Counted from the first letter of the stretch, positions 34,399 to 47,210 are shown. The stretch is 64,000 bases of DNA from Luzula sylvatica (GCA_946800325.1 OX326961.1:44219415-44283414); one strand, 5' to 3'. Numbers and translations: made by a program. Notes: generated by a model not told the origin, from the sequence alone.

Positions 34399-35155
34399 TT
34401 TTACCGTGCCCCTCGTTTTCCGGTCACATCTTCTATATCATAAATTAATCATTAATTGATAATTAATTAACATAATAATTAACAAAAGAACAATCAATTA
34501 ATCATTAATTGATATTGATTAAAAATTATTAATTCATATGTATTTTAATTATATATTAATTAATTATTAATGGAGTGTTTTTTGTTAATTACTTGGATAA
34601 TTAGCTATGTTACGCGGATACTTCAAAAATCAAACCGTATCGTATCGGATGCTGTATCGGATATCGATACTCGTCGAATACTCGTCGGATACGTATCGGA
34701 TACTCCACTTGGCGTATCCGAATATTTTATTCTAAAATAATAACGGATACTTACGAATACTTGTCGGATACTCATAACGCATCAATATGCACACTTGAAA
34801 AACAAAAAAGAAAAAATTTAAATCGAAATAAATGAGTAACACATATAAATAAATAACTAAATATACAATAAACATTTACTTAATAGGAAGTTATTTCTAT
34901 AATAACAAAATTTTGGTTTATTTAGAGTCAAAACAAAAAATATATAAAAATACAAATATTTAATATATAAATTATAATTAATAAAATAATAAAATATTAT
35001 ATATAAGAACCGTATCGTATCTTATGTTTTTTTGAAAACTGTCGTATCGCCGTATTCGTGTCGTATCGGATACGATACTCATATCCGTATCCGTGCAACA
35101 TAGATAATTAGTGGTTAATTGATGATATAGATGATGTGGCGGGATAATATGAGGA
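34399..35155. mobile_element. MITE of the TGCCCCTC family, split by a hAT MITE
   Basis: The left part (TTTTACCGTGCCCCTCGTTTT, then TTAATCATTAATTGAT) matches the element at 9973-10223. The right part resumes at 35104 (ATAATTAGTGGTTAATTGATG ... ATATGAGGAC) in mirrored order, more diverged. The gap is exactly the hAT insertion at 34605-35103. Confidence 0.65.
34605..35103. mobile_element. hAT-type MITE with perfect 8-bp target duplication
   Basis: Termini CTATGTTACGCGGATAC and GTATCCGTGCAACATAG are inverted repeats (15 of 17). The flanks are ATAATTAG at 34597-34604 and again at 35104-35111. Subterminal GTATCGGATAC motifs recur in both orientations. It is 499 bp and non-coding. It sits inside an older MITE, so the order of insertion is clear. 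Confidence 0.88.
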
Positions 35156-36288
35156 CACAATAAATGACCACTATATAATATAACACAAGGTTATGAACAG
35201 TAACAAATTTGAAATACTGTAGTTTATTATAAATAGTTTGATATGGTATAATAAAAAAAAAAAATTTAATATTGTAATCCGTGTAAGATTAGTATAATAA
35301 GAAAATTGGAAAATGTTAGGTGTATAAATTAATGGCAGTGTCTCGGTGAGCATGTAAGATCATGAAATTAATGGATTAAAGTAGTAATTAAATTGATCAT
35401 GCAAACATTTTAGTCGGTTGAACATGTTAAATTGGTTAATTATGTTGGTTACTAACCTAGTTAACTATTCATTTATTTATTTAAGCCTAACTATGTGATA
35501 ATTAGATGAACTAGTACAAAATTAATGAGGGGGGATGGGATGGGAATGAATAAGGTTAGGATGTTACTAACCATCATCATATCTCCTTAATTGCTGCTTC
35601 TAAACTAAACTGTATTATGTTAGGACGTGTGTATTATTTATTTGTCCCATAATTTAATGATTTGGATATGGATATCGATGGCTCGTTCTTCCCAGCCTCC
35701 AATCCAATGAGTCCAATAAAACTAGTACGCCCATGTTTGACCGTGTTTGATTTGGGTTATATAAAATAAATAAAATACTTAGATATTGAATTATTGACGA
35801 TCATATGGCGATTTTTGGGAACCGATCCCGTCGTGAGATCCGCTTGATTAGGGCTTCAATTCGAATTTTCTATTCACAGAACAACAACGAGGAACAAAGA
35901 ATTATCTCACGTTTTTTGCAAGAGACATCATCGATCTGTTGAAGATTTGTTGCCGCCTTGACGATCTGGACGTGTTCAAAATGTTTTCGACTTGTGTTGT
36001 CCTCACTGGCCGAGTAAAGATATACAGAAAAAAGGGAATAGGATGGAAAGGGGGAGGGGTTATGATAAATATATTTGTAGACATGATTTTAAGTACCTTA
36101 AAAATGAAATTTAAGCATCTAAAATAATATAAAAGTATATAAAAAATTAGAAATTTATATGATTAAAAAATGATACTTAATTATTTGTTTTTGTATTAAT
36201 TTCAGGAATTAAAAGGCTAATTTTGAAAAACAAAGAACACGACTGGATTCCTCTCATTTTTATAATCAATTTGATATACAATATTATA
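35156..36288. other. Intergenic, nothing recognised
   Basis: AT-rich. Short frames at 35902-36127 on both strands have no domain. A less AT-rich patch at 35800-36060 could be a gene fragment but matches nothing I recognise. Confidence 0.45.
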
Positions 36289-37590
36289 CTAGGAGAATAC
36301 TCACGCTACGCGGCGAGCATGTAAATTATGTTTTTGATTGTAATGTATGATAATATTAATAATATCATCTTAAATAAAGTTATTTGAATTCATTTATCTA
36401 TGATTATTCATATATTTTACAATTATTTTACATTATGATAGCAAAAAATCTTCTTTTTTTAATCAAATAATAATACTTATATTACTGTCATTATATAATA
36501 ATATATAATACAATATTACGAAAATCGTAACAACAAATATTATATCATTATTCACAATGTTTCATACAATATCAAATATTAAATAATGAATCATACAACA
36601 TACGTAGTAACACATTATTAATTATATAGTAGTAATAATTTTTATTGATTCAAAATACAATGGAAAATATAAAATAATATAAAACTTAATAGTTGAAGTA
36701 ATTTAATAAATAATATATCAAAATTTAATTTATAATAAACATAAATGTACAAATTATTTTATATCATATGATTTTTTTTATTTTACATTTTGTAAAATAA
36801 CAATACAATTTGATATGTGTTTATAAGTTTAAAAAGTTATTTAGATGGATAAACTTTTTTTTAATTCTATTATTTTTCGAAAAAGTTTTGTTTGCTTAAA
36901 AACACAAATATAATCGACTTAGTATTATATGAGATTCTTATTTTTATAATTTTTTAAGAAATATATAATAATACCTAAATTTTTTACTATGCAAATAAAA
37001 TTCTTAAAAATATATAATGTAAATATGTATTTTTTTTGCATTGTATTTTCTTACAAAATATCTTTACAAATTGAAATTATGAAAAACGGTATGTATGAAC
37101 TTTGCTAATATGAATGTCAAAATAAAGAGAAAAATAAAATGAATACATTTGATGGGTTTATAAAATAAACTTTCCAAAATAATACTAATATATGTTGTAT
37201 TTTTTATAATATTACATATTAAATTATTAATATTTCATATATAAACTTTTCATATTCCATTGCATTCACATTTGATCATGTAATTTTATGTGAAATGTTA
37301 AACAATTGATTCGACTTGGTCTAATATGATTCTAACTAATAATAATATGCCACATCATTAATGTAGGATGATGTGATTTTCTAAGAATGCTTAAAATATG
37401 GTGTAAAATAATAACACATAAATAATTATGCCAAATATGATCTTCAAAAAATATAACAAAAAAACAATGATTGAGATTAAACAACATCACTACATCTAAT
37501 TGTTCAAATTAATACTTAAAAATAAAAATACAAAATACATGTCTTAAATGATCAAATATAATATTAATGCATATGATGAAGCCACATCAC
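36289..37590 (-). mobile_element. Non-autonomous Helitron-like element, copy C
   Basis: On the minus strand the 3' end reads GCTCGCCGCGTAGCGTGAGT, ATTCTC, CTAG (36289-36292), then T. That matches copy A in both the subterminal stem and the CTAG end. Internal similarity to A continues to about 37560 (TTTGATCATTTAAGACAT near the 5' end). There is no helicase, and the 5' end is uncertain. A 15-bp inverted pair, ATGAAGCCACATCAC at 37576-37590 and its complement at 37624-37638, lies at the 5' border. Confidence 0.62.
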
Positions 37591-37789
37591 ACAATATAAT
37601 AGTGAATAATCAAGATAAGCATGGTGATGTGGCTTCATGAGGTGGCTCAAAGATAGGTGCAAAATAAGGAGGTGGGTAAATTTTTTGGGAAAAGAGATGA
37701 GAGAGGAAATGAGCAAATAGTTCGAACGGATCACTTTTGAGTGACTCGTTACACAGGAGTCTACAAAAGTTGTTCTTTAATCTTGACCT

Positions 37790-38367
37790 AGAGGGGTCCG
37801 ATTTTCGCGCTAATAGTATACAACTTAAGTTTGTGCGGAAGCTTAATTAAAATAGAGATAAAACGATAATATCGAAAAAAATAACACATGATATTTGTTT
37901 ACGGAGTTCGGTAGGTGGTTGTTTTGTAACTTTAAGCTTTAACTCGCTGTCTACTTGTTCAATCGACTGATTAGATTGTTTGCAAGTACCTGCGTCTCCG
38001 GACATGCATTGAACCTTTTCGGCTTTCTATTGAATTCACGTATCAACAATTACAAGGTTTGCCTAGATCGATTTACACTCTTCTTTCGATCTATGAAAGA
38101 GTTAGCATATTATACTAAACGAACTCTACGTAATCGGTCATGTGAGTTAGGAATTGTTTGTAGTGGAGAGTTGAAACGATCTATCGTAGATCAACGATTT
38201 TATCTAGAATAATTGAGCTCAAGATTTTTGCCTAGTTTTCTCGCTTTGAAAATGTATTGAAATTGTGAAGAATTGGAGAGAGAAAACCTAGAGGGATTTT
38301 ATTTATAGAACACATGGACCCCTCACATAAAACAATTTTTTTCTGTACGTTCCGTCATGACCGAAAG
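37790..38367 (-). repeat. Left fragment of a W-family LTR
   Basis: In reverse complement this follows the 3' half of the W LTR in order: CCCCTCTAGG, the AAGCTTCCGCACAAACTT region, the stretch matching 12040-12200, a TATA-like TTCTATAAATAAA (about 38305), then a degenerate palindrome (TTCCGTCATGACCGAA). It stops at 38367, where copia X begins. The missing 5' half is found at 61134-61809 in the same orientation. Confidence 0.7.
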
Positions 38368-39002
38368 TGTAGGGTTACGCACACGTTTATCAAAGTGTAC
38401 AGCGGAATTAGTTTCGCATGCGTAACCTAATTCTACCGGGATCACGCTCTAAAACCATCCAAAAAGGAAGAGTTGGAGAAAATTATCTCGTACAAGTTAG
38501 TACGTGTCAATTTCTTCTCCAAATCCGCGAACCTTCTCCAAGGAGTGCTCGTGCAATCCCTCTACTCGTGTCCACCTCGATTTCGTCCGATCGGAATCAC
38601 CAACGTCGTTCTAGACGCCGTCACGATCGATTCTCTCAAGATCTTTGCTCCAATGTCCCTCTCAATCTCTTTAGATCTAATCTAAAATTCTGTGGGAGAA
38701 GGAAAGAGAAACGGCGGCTCAAAACCCTAAAACTCGAAATTAGCTTAGGTTAAAACGAAATCAGAATTCTATATATATTGGAATTAAGTCAGTTCGAACG
38801 CACCTAAATGGTTCGTTCGAACGAACCCAGTTCGTTCGAACGCACTTAAGTAGTTCGTTCGAACTAACCCAAATCTGACTGTCACGAATAAGTCCGTTCG
38901 AACGCACTCATATAGTTCGTTCGAACGAACCTAATTCTGACTGCAGAATTGCCTATTTATATAAATTCTTCCAAGTTAATTCTTAAGCCATATTTTCTTT
39001 CA
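38368..39002 (-). repeat. 3' LTR of copia X
   Basis: On the minus strand it starts TGAAAGAAAATATGGC and ends CCCTACA. It contains about six CGTTCGAACG-type palindromes (38785-38935) and a TATA-like TATATAAATAGG (about 38950-38961). The 5' LTR (56564-57079) has the same body but lacks about 108 bp of the palindrome array, with the break between matching palindromes. The 39003-39013 tract (AAGAGGGAGTT on the minus strand) is the polypurine tract. Confidence 0.8.
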
Positions 39003-40303
39003 AACTCCCTCTTGGATTAAGACTTAATCAACTTGGCCATATGTCCAACATATGTCGTGAGATCTAATCACACGTGATTCCATTTTGTTTGTCCAACAAA
39101 CGTATTGGTGAGCATTATCTTGAGAATCCGATATGTTACGAAATCTTGGTGTGACCTTGTAGGTTCGTCTAAGACTGGCAGTGGATATGGAAGCAATCCA
39201 CAAGGTATTGCGAGCACTAGACTGCCGTTAATACCTACCCAGAATTAGCACGAAAAAGGTGGAGAACACCTTTATGAAGATGCAGTACATCTTCATACCT
39301 AGCTCAGATAAGTGTTACTAGTTCTCTTGTTCGCGATATCTTCCGATCAAAAGGGTCACGGTGAAGCCTAAGACTTCAAGTCATCCCCTTTTCTTTTTGA
39401 TCAGATACACTCTTTCTCGATAAGAATTAGATTGATAATAACAATGCGAACTCTACTGAGTTCCATCGAGCTTGGCCAAGCATTTCATCAATCTCAATTC
39501 AATCGAGGGGCCCGAGAGATATCTCCCTCTATCCTTTTTCAAGGTTAGAAAGGAACAATTCCTATCTTGCAATCTCACATCCTTTGCCTATGCTAAAAAC
39601 AATACCCAATAGTAATCTCTGCTACACAGTTACGCGTAGGGTTAATTATATCAAAGCATTGTCTTTTCACATACTAGGTATCCGTGAGATCACTCAAGTA
39701 TGAAGAACTAAAACGCACTATATGGATATGAGTTCGTCTCCAATGACTCTGACCATGTTACCAACTCATATAGTGGTCATTCCAATATACGACGCCGCGT
39801 ATATCCATATTCTAGAATCGACGCTTCCGTCCCAGATCAGTAAAACATGATCATCTCATCTACGAATATGCCAGTGTATGTAAAAGTCTCCATTCAATGA
39901 ATGGACTACCTGGTTCAAACCTATGAACAACTTTATACACTAGGGACGTTTTAGAATTATATTCATTCCATTTAGTGGTTTTAATATCATTCAATTGACG
40001 AATCAATATGCCAGACGAAGGCCATGCAACATATTATTCTCAATTGACTCGATGCACTAAACTAGAATAAAATTCAAGGTCTATCCGATTATTATAATCG
40101 AATAACCTTTCACACACTTTCTTGTTATTTAAATTTTTTGAAATATGAAGGTTTAGGTCATATGATGAATAATAATATAAATATATGTCTCATAAACAAA
40201 TACAATCCCAATAACACGCCTAGGGCATAATAAATGTTCTCCCACTTGCACTAGGCAGATCAAATCCCCTTATGCAATAAGAAACATAAATAAAACACCC
40301 AAT
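39003..40303 (-). other. Long 3' UTR of X with one conserved hairpin
   Basis: Non-coding, between the RNase H end and the LTR. It is similar to the region after the 3' LTR of Y (43055-43900) and Z (62798-63497). It contains the 19-nt CCAGACGAAGGCCATGCAA (40011-40029; plus-strand spelling), closed by AATATG (40005-40010) and CATATT (40030-40035). The same 19-mer occurs twice in the leader of X. Confidence 0.6.
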
Positions 40304-41971
40304 CTAACACTGCGATAGATATCCCAATCCTATCGCCCTAGCATGCTGCTCATGCTTGGCACGTGATAGTGGCTTCGTAAATGGATCGGCCACATTATCA
40401 TCAGTAGGTATCTTCATTATTTTCACGTCACCTCTCTTCGTAATCTCACGAATCAAGTGGTAACGCCAGAGTACATGCTTGGACCTGTGATGCGCTCGCG
40501 GTTCCTTGGATTGTGCCATTGCTCCGTTATTGTCACAATACACATCCATGGGACCCGAGATGCTTGGCATAATGCCAAGTTCCATCACGAACTGTCGTAG
40601 CTAGACAGCCTCCTTTGCGGCTTCCGAAGCCGCGATGTATTCCTCTTCAGTTGTAGAATCAGCCACCGTCTTCTGTTTGGAGCTTTTCCAAACAACAGCT
40701 CCGCCATTGAGCGTGAAGACATAACCACTTTGAGATTGGAAATCGTCCGGGCAAGTTTGGAAACTAGCATCTGCATATCCTTGGATAATCAGATCTCCTT
40801 CTGAACCTCCATAGACAAGAAACATATCTTTAGTATTCCTGAGATACTTAAGAATGCTCTTGACTGCGGACCAGTGAACTTCCCCGGGATCAGACTGATA
40901 GCGGGAAGTCACACTCGACGCATATGCGACATCTGGTATAGTACATATCATGGCATACATGATCGATCCTATAGCCGAAGCATATGGGATCCGACTCATT
41001 CGCTCACGTTCAGCATCCGTTGAAGGACACTGATCCTTAGTGAGAGCGATGCCATGTGACATTGGCAGAAATCCTTTCTTGGATTGCTCCATGTGAAACT
41101 TAGTTATCACTTTGTCAATATATGTATTTTGACTTAGTCCGAGAAGTCTCCTCGATCTATCTCTATAGATCTTCACGCCTAAAATATAGGCGGCTTCTCC
41201 TAAGTCCTTCATTGCGAATTGACTACCCAAATATGCCTTAACCTGGTTAAGCATTGGGATGTCATTTCCAATGAGTAAGATGTCGTCCACGTACAAGATG
41301 AGGAATACGACCGAACTCCCACTGAATTTCTTGTATACACAAGGTTCCTCGATATTTTGAATGAAACCATACTTGGCGATGACCTCATCGAATCGTATGT
41401 TCCACGCACGAGATGCTTGTTTTAATCCATAAATGGATCTCACAAGCTTGCACACTTTATTCGTATTCTTTGGATCGACAAAACCCTCGGGTTGTGTCAT
41501 ATACACATCCTCGGTAAGGTTCCCGTTAAGGAAAGCGGTTTTGACATCCATCTGCCATATCTCATAATCGTGATATGCAGCTATCGCTAGAAGAATGCGA
41601 ATACTTTTAAACATGGCAACTGGAGAAAAAGTTTCATCACAGTCTACACCATGAATTTTCTTGAAACCTTTCGCCACCAGTCTTGCTTTTAAAAATGTGT
41701 ACATTACCATCCATGTCGATTTTCTTCTTGAAAACCCATTTGCACCCAACGGTTTTAGCACCATTAGGTAGATCAATAAGATTCCAAACCTTATTATCAT
41801 ACATGGACTGGATCTCGGTTTTCATGGCTTCGTGCCATTTCGAGGAATCCAGGCTAGACATAGCACCTTTGTAGGAGGTTGACTCATCATCTAGAGTCAA
41901 CTCATCATCGTCATTACTAATGAGAAATCCATATCTCTCAGGTTCTTGACGATTCCTACCAGATCTACGTA
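40304..41971 (-). pseudogene. Copia X pol, C-terminal part: reverse transcriptase and RNase H
   Basis: Continues the pol frame on the far side of Y. The RVT_2-type reverse transcriptase has the WHEAMKTEI start, the DVKTAFLNGNL and FLILYVDDILL (catalytic YVDD) motifs. RNase H shows GYADASF, SGYVF and KQKTVADSTTEEEY, and ends with the usual DPFTKPL region. Breaks: a one-base frameshift near 41690 (after DMDGNVH) and an in-frame TAG at about 40601 where the family normally has Trp (KEAV-W). The RT active-site motif itself is preserved. Confidence 0.85.
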
Positions 41972-41976
41972 TAGCT

Positions 41977-43054
41977 TGTTGGGAATTCGCCCGACCCCGG
42001 GCCCGCGCAGCGGATATGAAGGCCCGGTCCGGTTCCCTAAATCCAAGATCACGCCATGACTTCGAGGGTACGATGCAAAGTAGGATAGACGATTACCAGC
42101 GTGAAATTGATCACGCACGACGGGCTGATCGTTCGCATCCTTCTCTTCCTTCGGTGTCACGTTGGTGACTAGCCCGTACGTCCCATACCGCACGTCTCCC
42201 ACCGTCTTGACACGTCTCGGGTTGTCTTCGTGCGTTCCATGCCCGCATGCTTCCACAGCCCGTTACTCGATTCGCTCGTTTCCGTCTCCGGCAGATTTCG
42301 TTCCTCCGAATCGATCACAACCGAAAGAGCCCCAGATGTTGCTCCTCTACGTGTATCCACCTTGACTCGTAAGACGTCGGTCGCGGGTGCAACTGCCTAG
42401 ACGAAGCACCGGCGAACTTGCTCGATCGATTGATTCTCTTCTCCGAAAAAACTATTTTTCTCGGTTCTCTCTGTTTACACCCTTTCACTCAATAGAAAGA
42501 TGTCTCTCAATATTTCTGGAATATTCTGAATATTCTGAATGAATTCACATATGGATTGACCAGAGAGAGAGAGAGAGAGAAACATCCTATTTATATCACA
42601 TAGGATTAGCATTGGCCAAAAGACATGTATATCCAATATACACTCTTTCACACAGAAAGTTGCATGAATCTGTCCAGTATTATGTCCATACGAAATTGGT
42701 AAATTACTCTGACAGAACAGAAACGAACATGAAAGTTGTAGATAATCTTATTATCTACACGACCCAATTTGGCGTGGCCCAATTGGAGTTCGTATGCAAA
42801 AGTTATGACTGTTTTACTAACTGTATGTCATACTGTTGCACCCTTTCGGTATTTCATAGAAACGACACTGATACTTCGTTCATATGAAATATATTTCTAC
42901 ATGAAGGTTGTAGATAATCTTATTATCTATCTAACTCAATTTGAACCATTCCAATTGGATTTTCCTACTGAAAGATATGACCACGAATGTACGCTTACAT
43001 TCGTTTATCCTTGTGTACACTTTTGCGGTTGATCCTGAAACTGTATTTCCTTCA
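41977..43054 (-). repeat. 3' LTR of copia Y
   Basis: On the minus strand it starts TGAAGGAAATACAG and ends GAATTCCCAACA. It carries two AGATAATCTTATTATCT palindromes (42740-42756, 42912-42928), a (GA)n run (about 42561-42580) and the TATA box TATAAATA (42588-42595, minus). The open frames within it (for example 41897-42256) also occur in the other LTR and are not genes. Confidence 0.88.
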
Positions 43055-46000
43055 GTCTCCTACTCAATTTCAGATCTACCTAAAAGGTACTCATGCATAT
43101 TCAATATGCATGATTTTAGAGAATATAGCTCGCATATCAAATACCAAGCTACGCACATCTTATGTGTCAATTTTATAATCAAGCCCGACTTAGTACGACT
43201 CGTTGTGTGACCAGGTAGGTTCGGTTAACGATGGCAGTAGGTTGTTTCCAAAGCACTACAAGCCCATGAGCGGGATCTAGTCACTCCATCATGGCTACCC
43301 ATGTTAACACGAAAAATGATTGTGATCATTGTGCCTATCTCGAATAGCGGTTACTAGTTCTCTTGTTTGCGATATCTGTTAATCAAAAGGCATGGTGGTA
43401 GTCATCCTTATGTCTTGATTAACTATACTTATTCCTCGATTCCGAATTGAGTTAACAAATTACAATCGATATTAACTTTTAATATCATTGACTCTGGTCA
43501 GAGATTTCGTTAATCAATTCATCAAGCGGCCTAAGAAATATCTCTTCCTTTCGGAATAAACAATTCCTATCTTGGAGACTCACATTGAATTCCGTGTTTC
43601 GGACAATACCTAATGATGACCGTTTTGCCCCCCTGTTACGGTAGGCGTAAGGTCATATCAAAGCATTGTGTTACGCACGTAACGCAATCAATGGTCCCCT
43701 CAAGTGTGAAGAACCTAAAACCCCATCCGTCGCAAGTCCATCTATAATGACTAAACCATGTCATGATCTCGTGGCTTTGGTCATATCCAATACATGTAAC
43801 CTAACATATATCTACGTTCCCGATTCGACAAGCACCTTGTCCCATGATTAGCAAAACATAATCATCTACGAAAAATTCGTATTTACCGGCTTATGATAAA
43901 TTCGTGTTTACCTTTGGTCATATGATTTCGATCTATCATCATTAGCCACGATAAATTCGTATTTACCGGCTTATGATATAGCCTACTTGATCTACGAAAA
44001 ATTTATTTGTGTGTTCGACTTGCGTTCATCAACTCTTGATGAAGCCATGTCAACTTTCATCGGTACAATGTTCATTTTCAGATCTCGAACTCTTTCGAGA
44101 TTTATTCTACTCCCACTAGCCCGCATAGAGATAAATGGCACCAAGTTCCAAACTTGTGCGCATCTAGTCCTCCACCAAGAAGGCATCTCTTCGAGCCACG
44201 GAAATCTCATTTTCGTCGGGACGTTAGAATTAATACCCTTTAGTTTCCTTAATGATAAACGAACAATTTTCAGATTTGGGATTGAGTTTAACCGAAACAA
44301 ATTTCGAAATATACCCACGTCCTCAAATCTGTACAAATGACCACTTCGGAACCATTCCGGTCCATATCTCATATGGCGTCTTTTGTACCGATTAGAAGGT
44401 TTATGGTCCATATCTTATATGCAACCATTCATTAGTGCCGCTGTCTCAAGGGCGTGTCCCCAAAACATTTTTGGGCCTATTGACTTATCATTTATTGAAC
44501 CATGTCCAACATGCGTTCATTTTCTCTTTTCGGACACATCTCAATGTTCCGAATAAAGGCAATCGTGAAACGATTCCACAATCATAAATGATCATCAATA
44601 TTCATAACTCAAATATCGCCTCTTCGATCCTATCGAAAGGTATAGCTCAAATACTCGCCTTCTCGATCCTATCGAAAAGCTTTGATTTTCTTGCTTAGTC
44701 GATTTTGTATTTCGTTTTTGAAACTCTTTGAACATTTCAAAAGTCTCCATTTCGGCACGCATTAAATAAATATTTTCATATCTACTTTAACCGTCCATAA
44801 ACGTAACAAAATACCGATAGCCTCCTCTTGCCTCGGAACTTATCGGAACATTACATCTAAATGTAATTTCCAATAATTCGTTGGATCTTTCTCCAACCTT
44901 TGGAGAATGATGCCCTTTGTCGTCTTGCCTAATAAATAAGTATCGCATTAATCAATCGAACTTAATTCGAATGATTCTAGCAATCCATCATATGGAATCT
45001 AGATACGCGAATCTCGTTTATATGGCCAAGACGGCAATGCCAAAAGAAGCAATCAACCTCTTGGTTTAATCCTCCTCGGATTTCACCATTCTTTGAGTCA
45101 TTAGTTTGGACAACTCTTTGTCCGAACTTTCTGTTTGGAAAATATTTTCCCAAAATACCCTTAGACCTATATTTCTTTCGATCCCACCTTTGAATTACAA
45201 GGACATCCACACATCTGAATGCATTGGATTCCTCGGATGCTCCAAGCATCTCCTATTCAAATTTACATCGCATCTCATGCAACTCCGGGATCGACTTATC
45301 TATCGAATGCATATGATATTCGGTTACGAAGATCAAATCTCGTACCATCAACACACGAGTGTTAATCCAAGACCCATAAGGCATCTCAAAATTAACCTAC
45401 TCTATGAGCCGCATTGAATCATTCAACACGCTCTAGCTCTTGAAACTATTTCATGAGCGTTGTGTTTTACTTTCATATACACCCGAATTCTCAAAACAAA
45501 TTTGAGAATATGCGTCTATACATGCCACCACAAGGCACGTAATATCGTTCGATTCCTTCTTAAAGTTTATCGAACCCGGCTTTCTCTAAAGCCAAAGTCT
45601 CGAGCCCTGAATCTGCCATATTTGTGTCCAACACGACCCTTTATGTCTAAGAACCATTCTTTGACCATCAAGATTAATCATGGCAATTATGGCCCAAAAG
45701 CTATCTATCATATCAATCTCATCGATATATTTGGTGTTGCTAGAAAACATAATTCTAAACGGATGATGAAGATTAACTCCTAACCGTGCGTACTTAATCT
45801 ATATGCTTATATGATAATTATATGATAGTGTTATTTTATCGAATCGATAACCCTCATACCGAAACGGGACTCCAAGTCCATAACACCCAAGACCCATATA
45901 TCACGATCCTCCCACAAGTTGCTTTGGCAGACGGGTGGGATCTCGCTATTTAGGTAGGATTATATCCAATCGCATCCAATGCGACTCTTGATCCTTTATA

Positions 46001-46060
46001 GGATTTCGGTGATGGATCGTATCATATACAACCCAGTTCCGTGTGTGCATCCTATCTATG
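43055..46060 (-). pseudogene. Decayed copia gag-pol and 3' UTR of Y
   Basis: 43055-43900 matches the 3' UTR of X. Further right only fragments of pol remain: WHCRLGHINE (GAG-pre-integrase motif) near 45045-45075, and a stretch at 43992-44411 resembling the region after integrase. Stops and frameshifts are frequent, and I could not follow RT or RNase H. It is much older or faster-decaying than X's own pol, although Y is the younger insertion. That suggests Y was already defective and mobilised in trans. Confidence 0.55.
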
Positions 46061-46076
46061 CCCCGAACTTCCAATC

Positions 46077-46258
46077 AAGTCGGCTTTGGCCTTAACCCTT
46101 ACTGGCTTGAACGGTTAAGTCACAACCATACTCAACGTATCGTTCAAATAAACTACTAATAAGTCGGCTTTGGCCTTAACCCTTATCAGTCCCTATTTAA
46201 CGATTGCCACCCCGTCGATGACTACAATAACCCATGTCGGCTTTGGCCTTAACCCATG
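46077..46258 (-). other. Three conserved GGCC hairpins in the leader of Y
   Basis: TCGGCTTTGGCCTTAACC (plus-strand spelling) occurs identically at 46080-46097, 46164-46181 and 46237-46254. The flanks differ but pair each time: AAG/CTT, CTAATAAG/CTTATCAG (one mismatch) and CATG/CATG. The location, upstream of gag in the RNA leader, is the same as the hairpin repeats of X. Confidence 0.6.
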
Positions 46259-46929
46259 TGAGACGTAGTACCGATCATAGTGGTTGTGAATATGGAAGGC
46301 ATTTCACTACAACACATAACAACTATTGGGGCAGCCAAAGATGACCCAATAAGCGCTGAAAACCGTCCCTAAAGGATTTTGGGGCAGCCAGGCGACCCAA
46401 AAAGGGCGTCCCTAAAGGCTGCGTTCCTGTCTGGGGCGGCCCGACCCTATAAGGGTTTTGGGGCGGCATTTAGTGGGGCGGGCCGACCCTACAAGGCAGA
46501 TAGTACACATCAGTCCGACAGGTTCAGAAGAGTCAAATCAGTACGTGTTATTGGGGCGGGCCGACCCAATAGGACTAATTAATAGGGCGGGCCGACCCTA
46601 TAGGCAGCAGTCAAATCGGTAATAAATGGGACGAATATTAATTATTAATTATATAAATAATTAATTATATATAATATTAATTACAAATTATATAAATAAT
46701 TATATATAATATTAATTTTAAAATTCTATTAATTATTAATTATCTATTATATTAATTATAAATTATAGAAATAATTAATAAAAATAATTATATTAATTAT
46801 ATATTATAAAAATAATTAATTATTAATTATATAAATAATTCATAATTAATACTATTATATAAATAATTATATAATTATATTAATTATTAATTATATAAAT
46901 AATTAATAATTAATATTATTATATACAAA

Positions 46930-47210
46930 CTCAACATACAACCAAATACACAAACTCACAAACATAAATCCTACGCGCAATTTCCACAAACAATCAAATA
47001 CACAAACTCACAAACATAAATCCTACGCGCAATTTCCACAAACAACCAAATACACAAACTCACAAACATAAATCCTACGCGCAATTTTCACAAACAACCA
47101 AACTCACAAACATAAATCCTACGCGCAATTTCCACAAACAACCAAATACACAAACTCACAAACATAAATCCTACGCGCAAATTCAACAACAAACACAAAT
47201 CCCAGAAAAT
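46930..47210. repeat. 52-bp minisatellite, about five units
   Basis: A unit containing TCCTACGCGCAATTTCCACA recurs with starts near 46969, 47021, 47073, 47117 and 47169. The spacing is 52 bp except for one unit with an 8-bp deletion. It lies inside the CACTA element after an AT-rich region (46640-46925). Confidence 0.85.

Noticed and set aside
38368..40235. A 1.9-kb LTR for copia X, starting at the purine tract near 40240
   Set aside because: A better LTR start (TGAAAGAAAATATGG after a purine tract) lies at 39002. It matches the start of the Y-type LTRs, and the 5' LTR agrees with the shorter form.
41897..42256. Minus-strand ORF of 119 codons as a gene
   Set aside because: The same frame lies in the other Y LTR (51767-52090), spans the end of the LTR and has no domain. 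It is LTR sequence.
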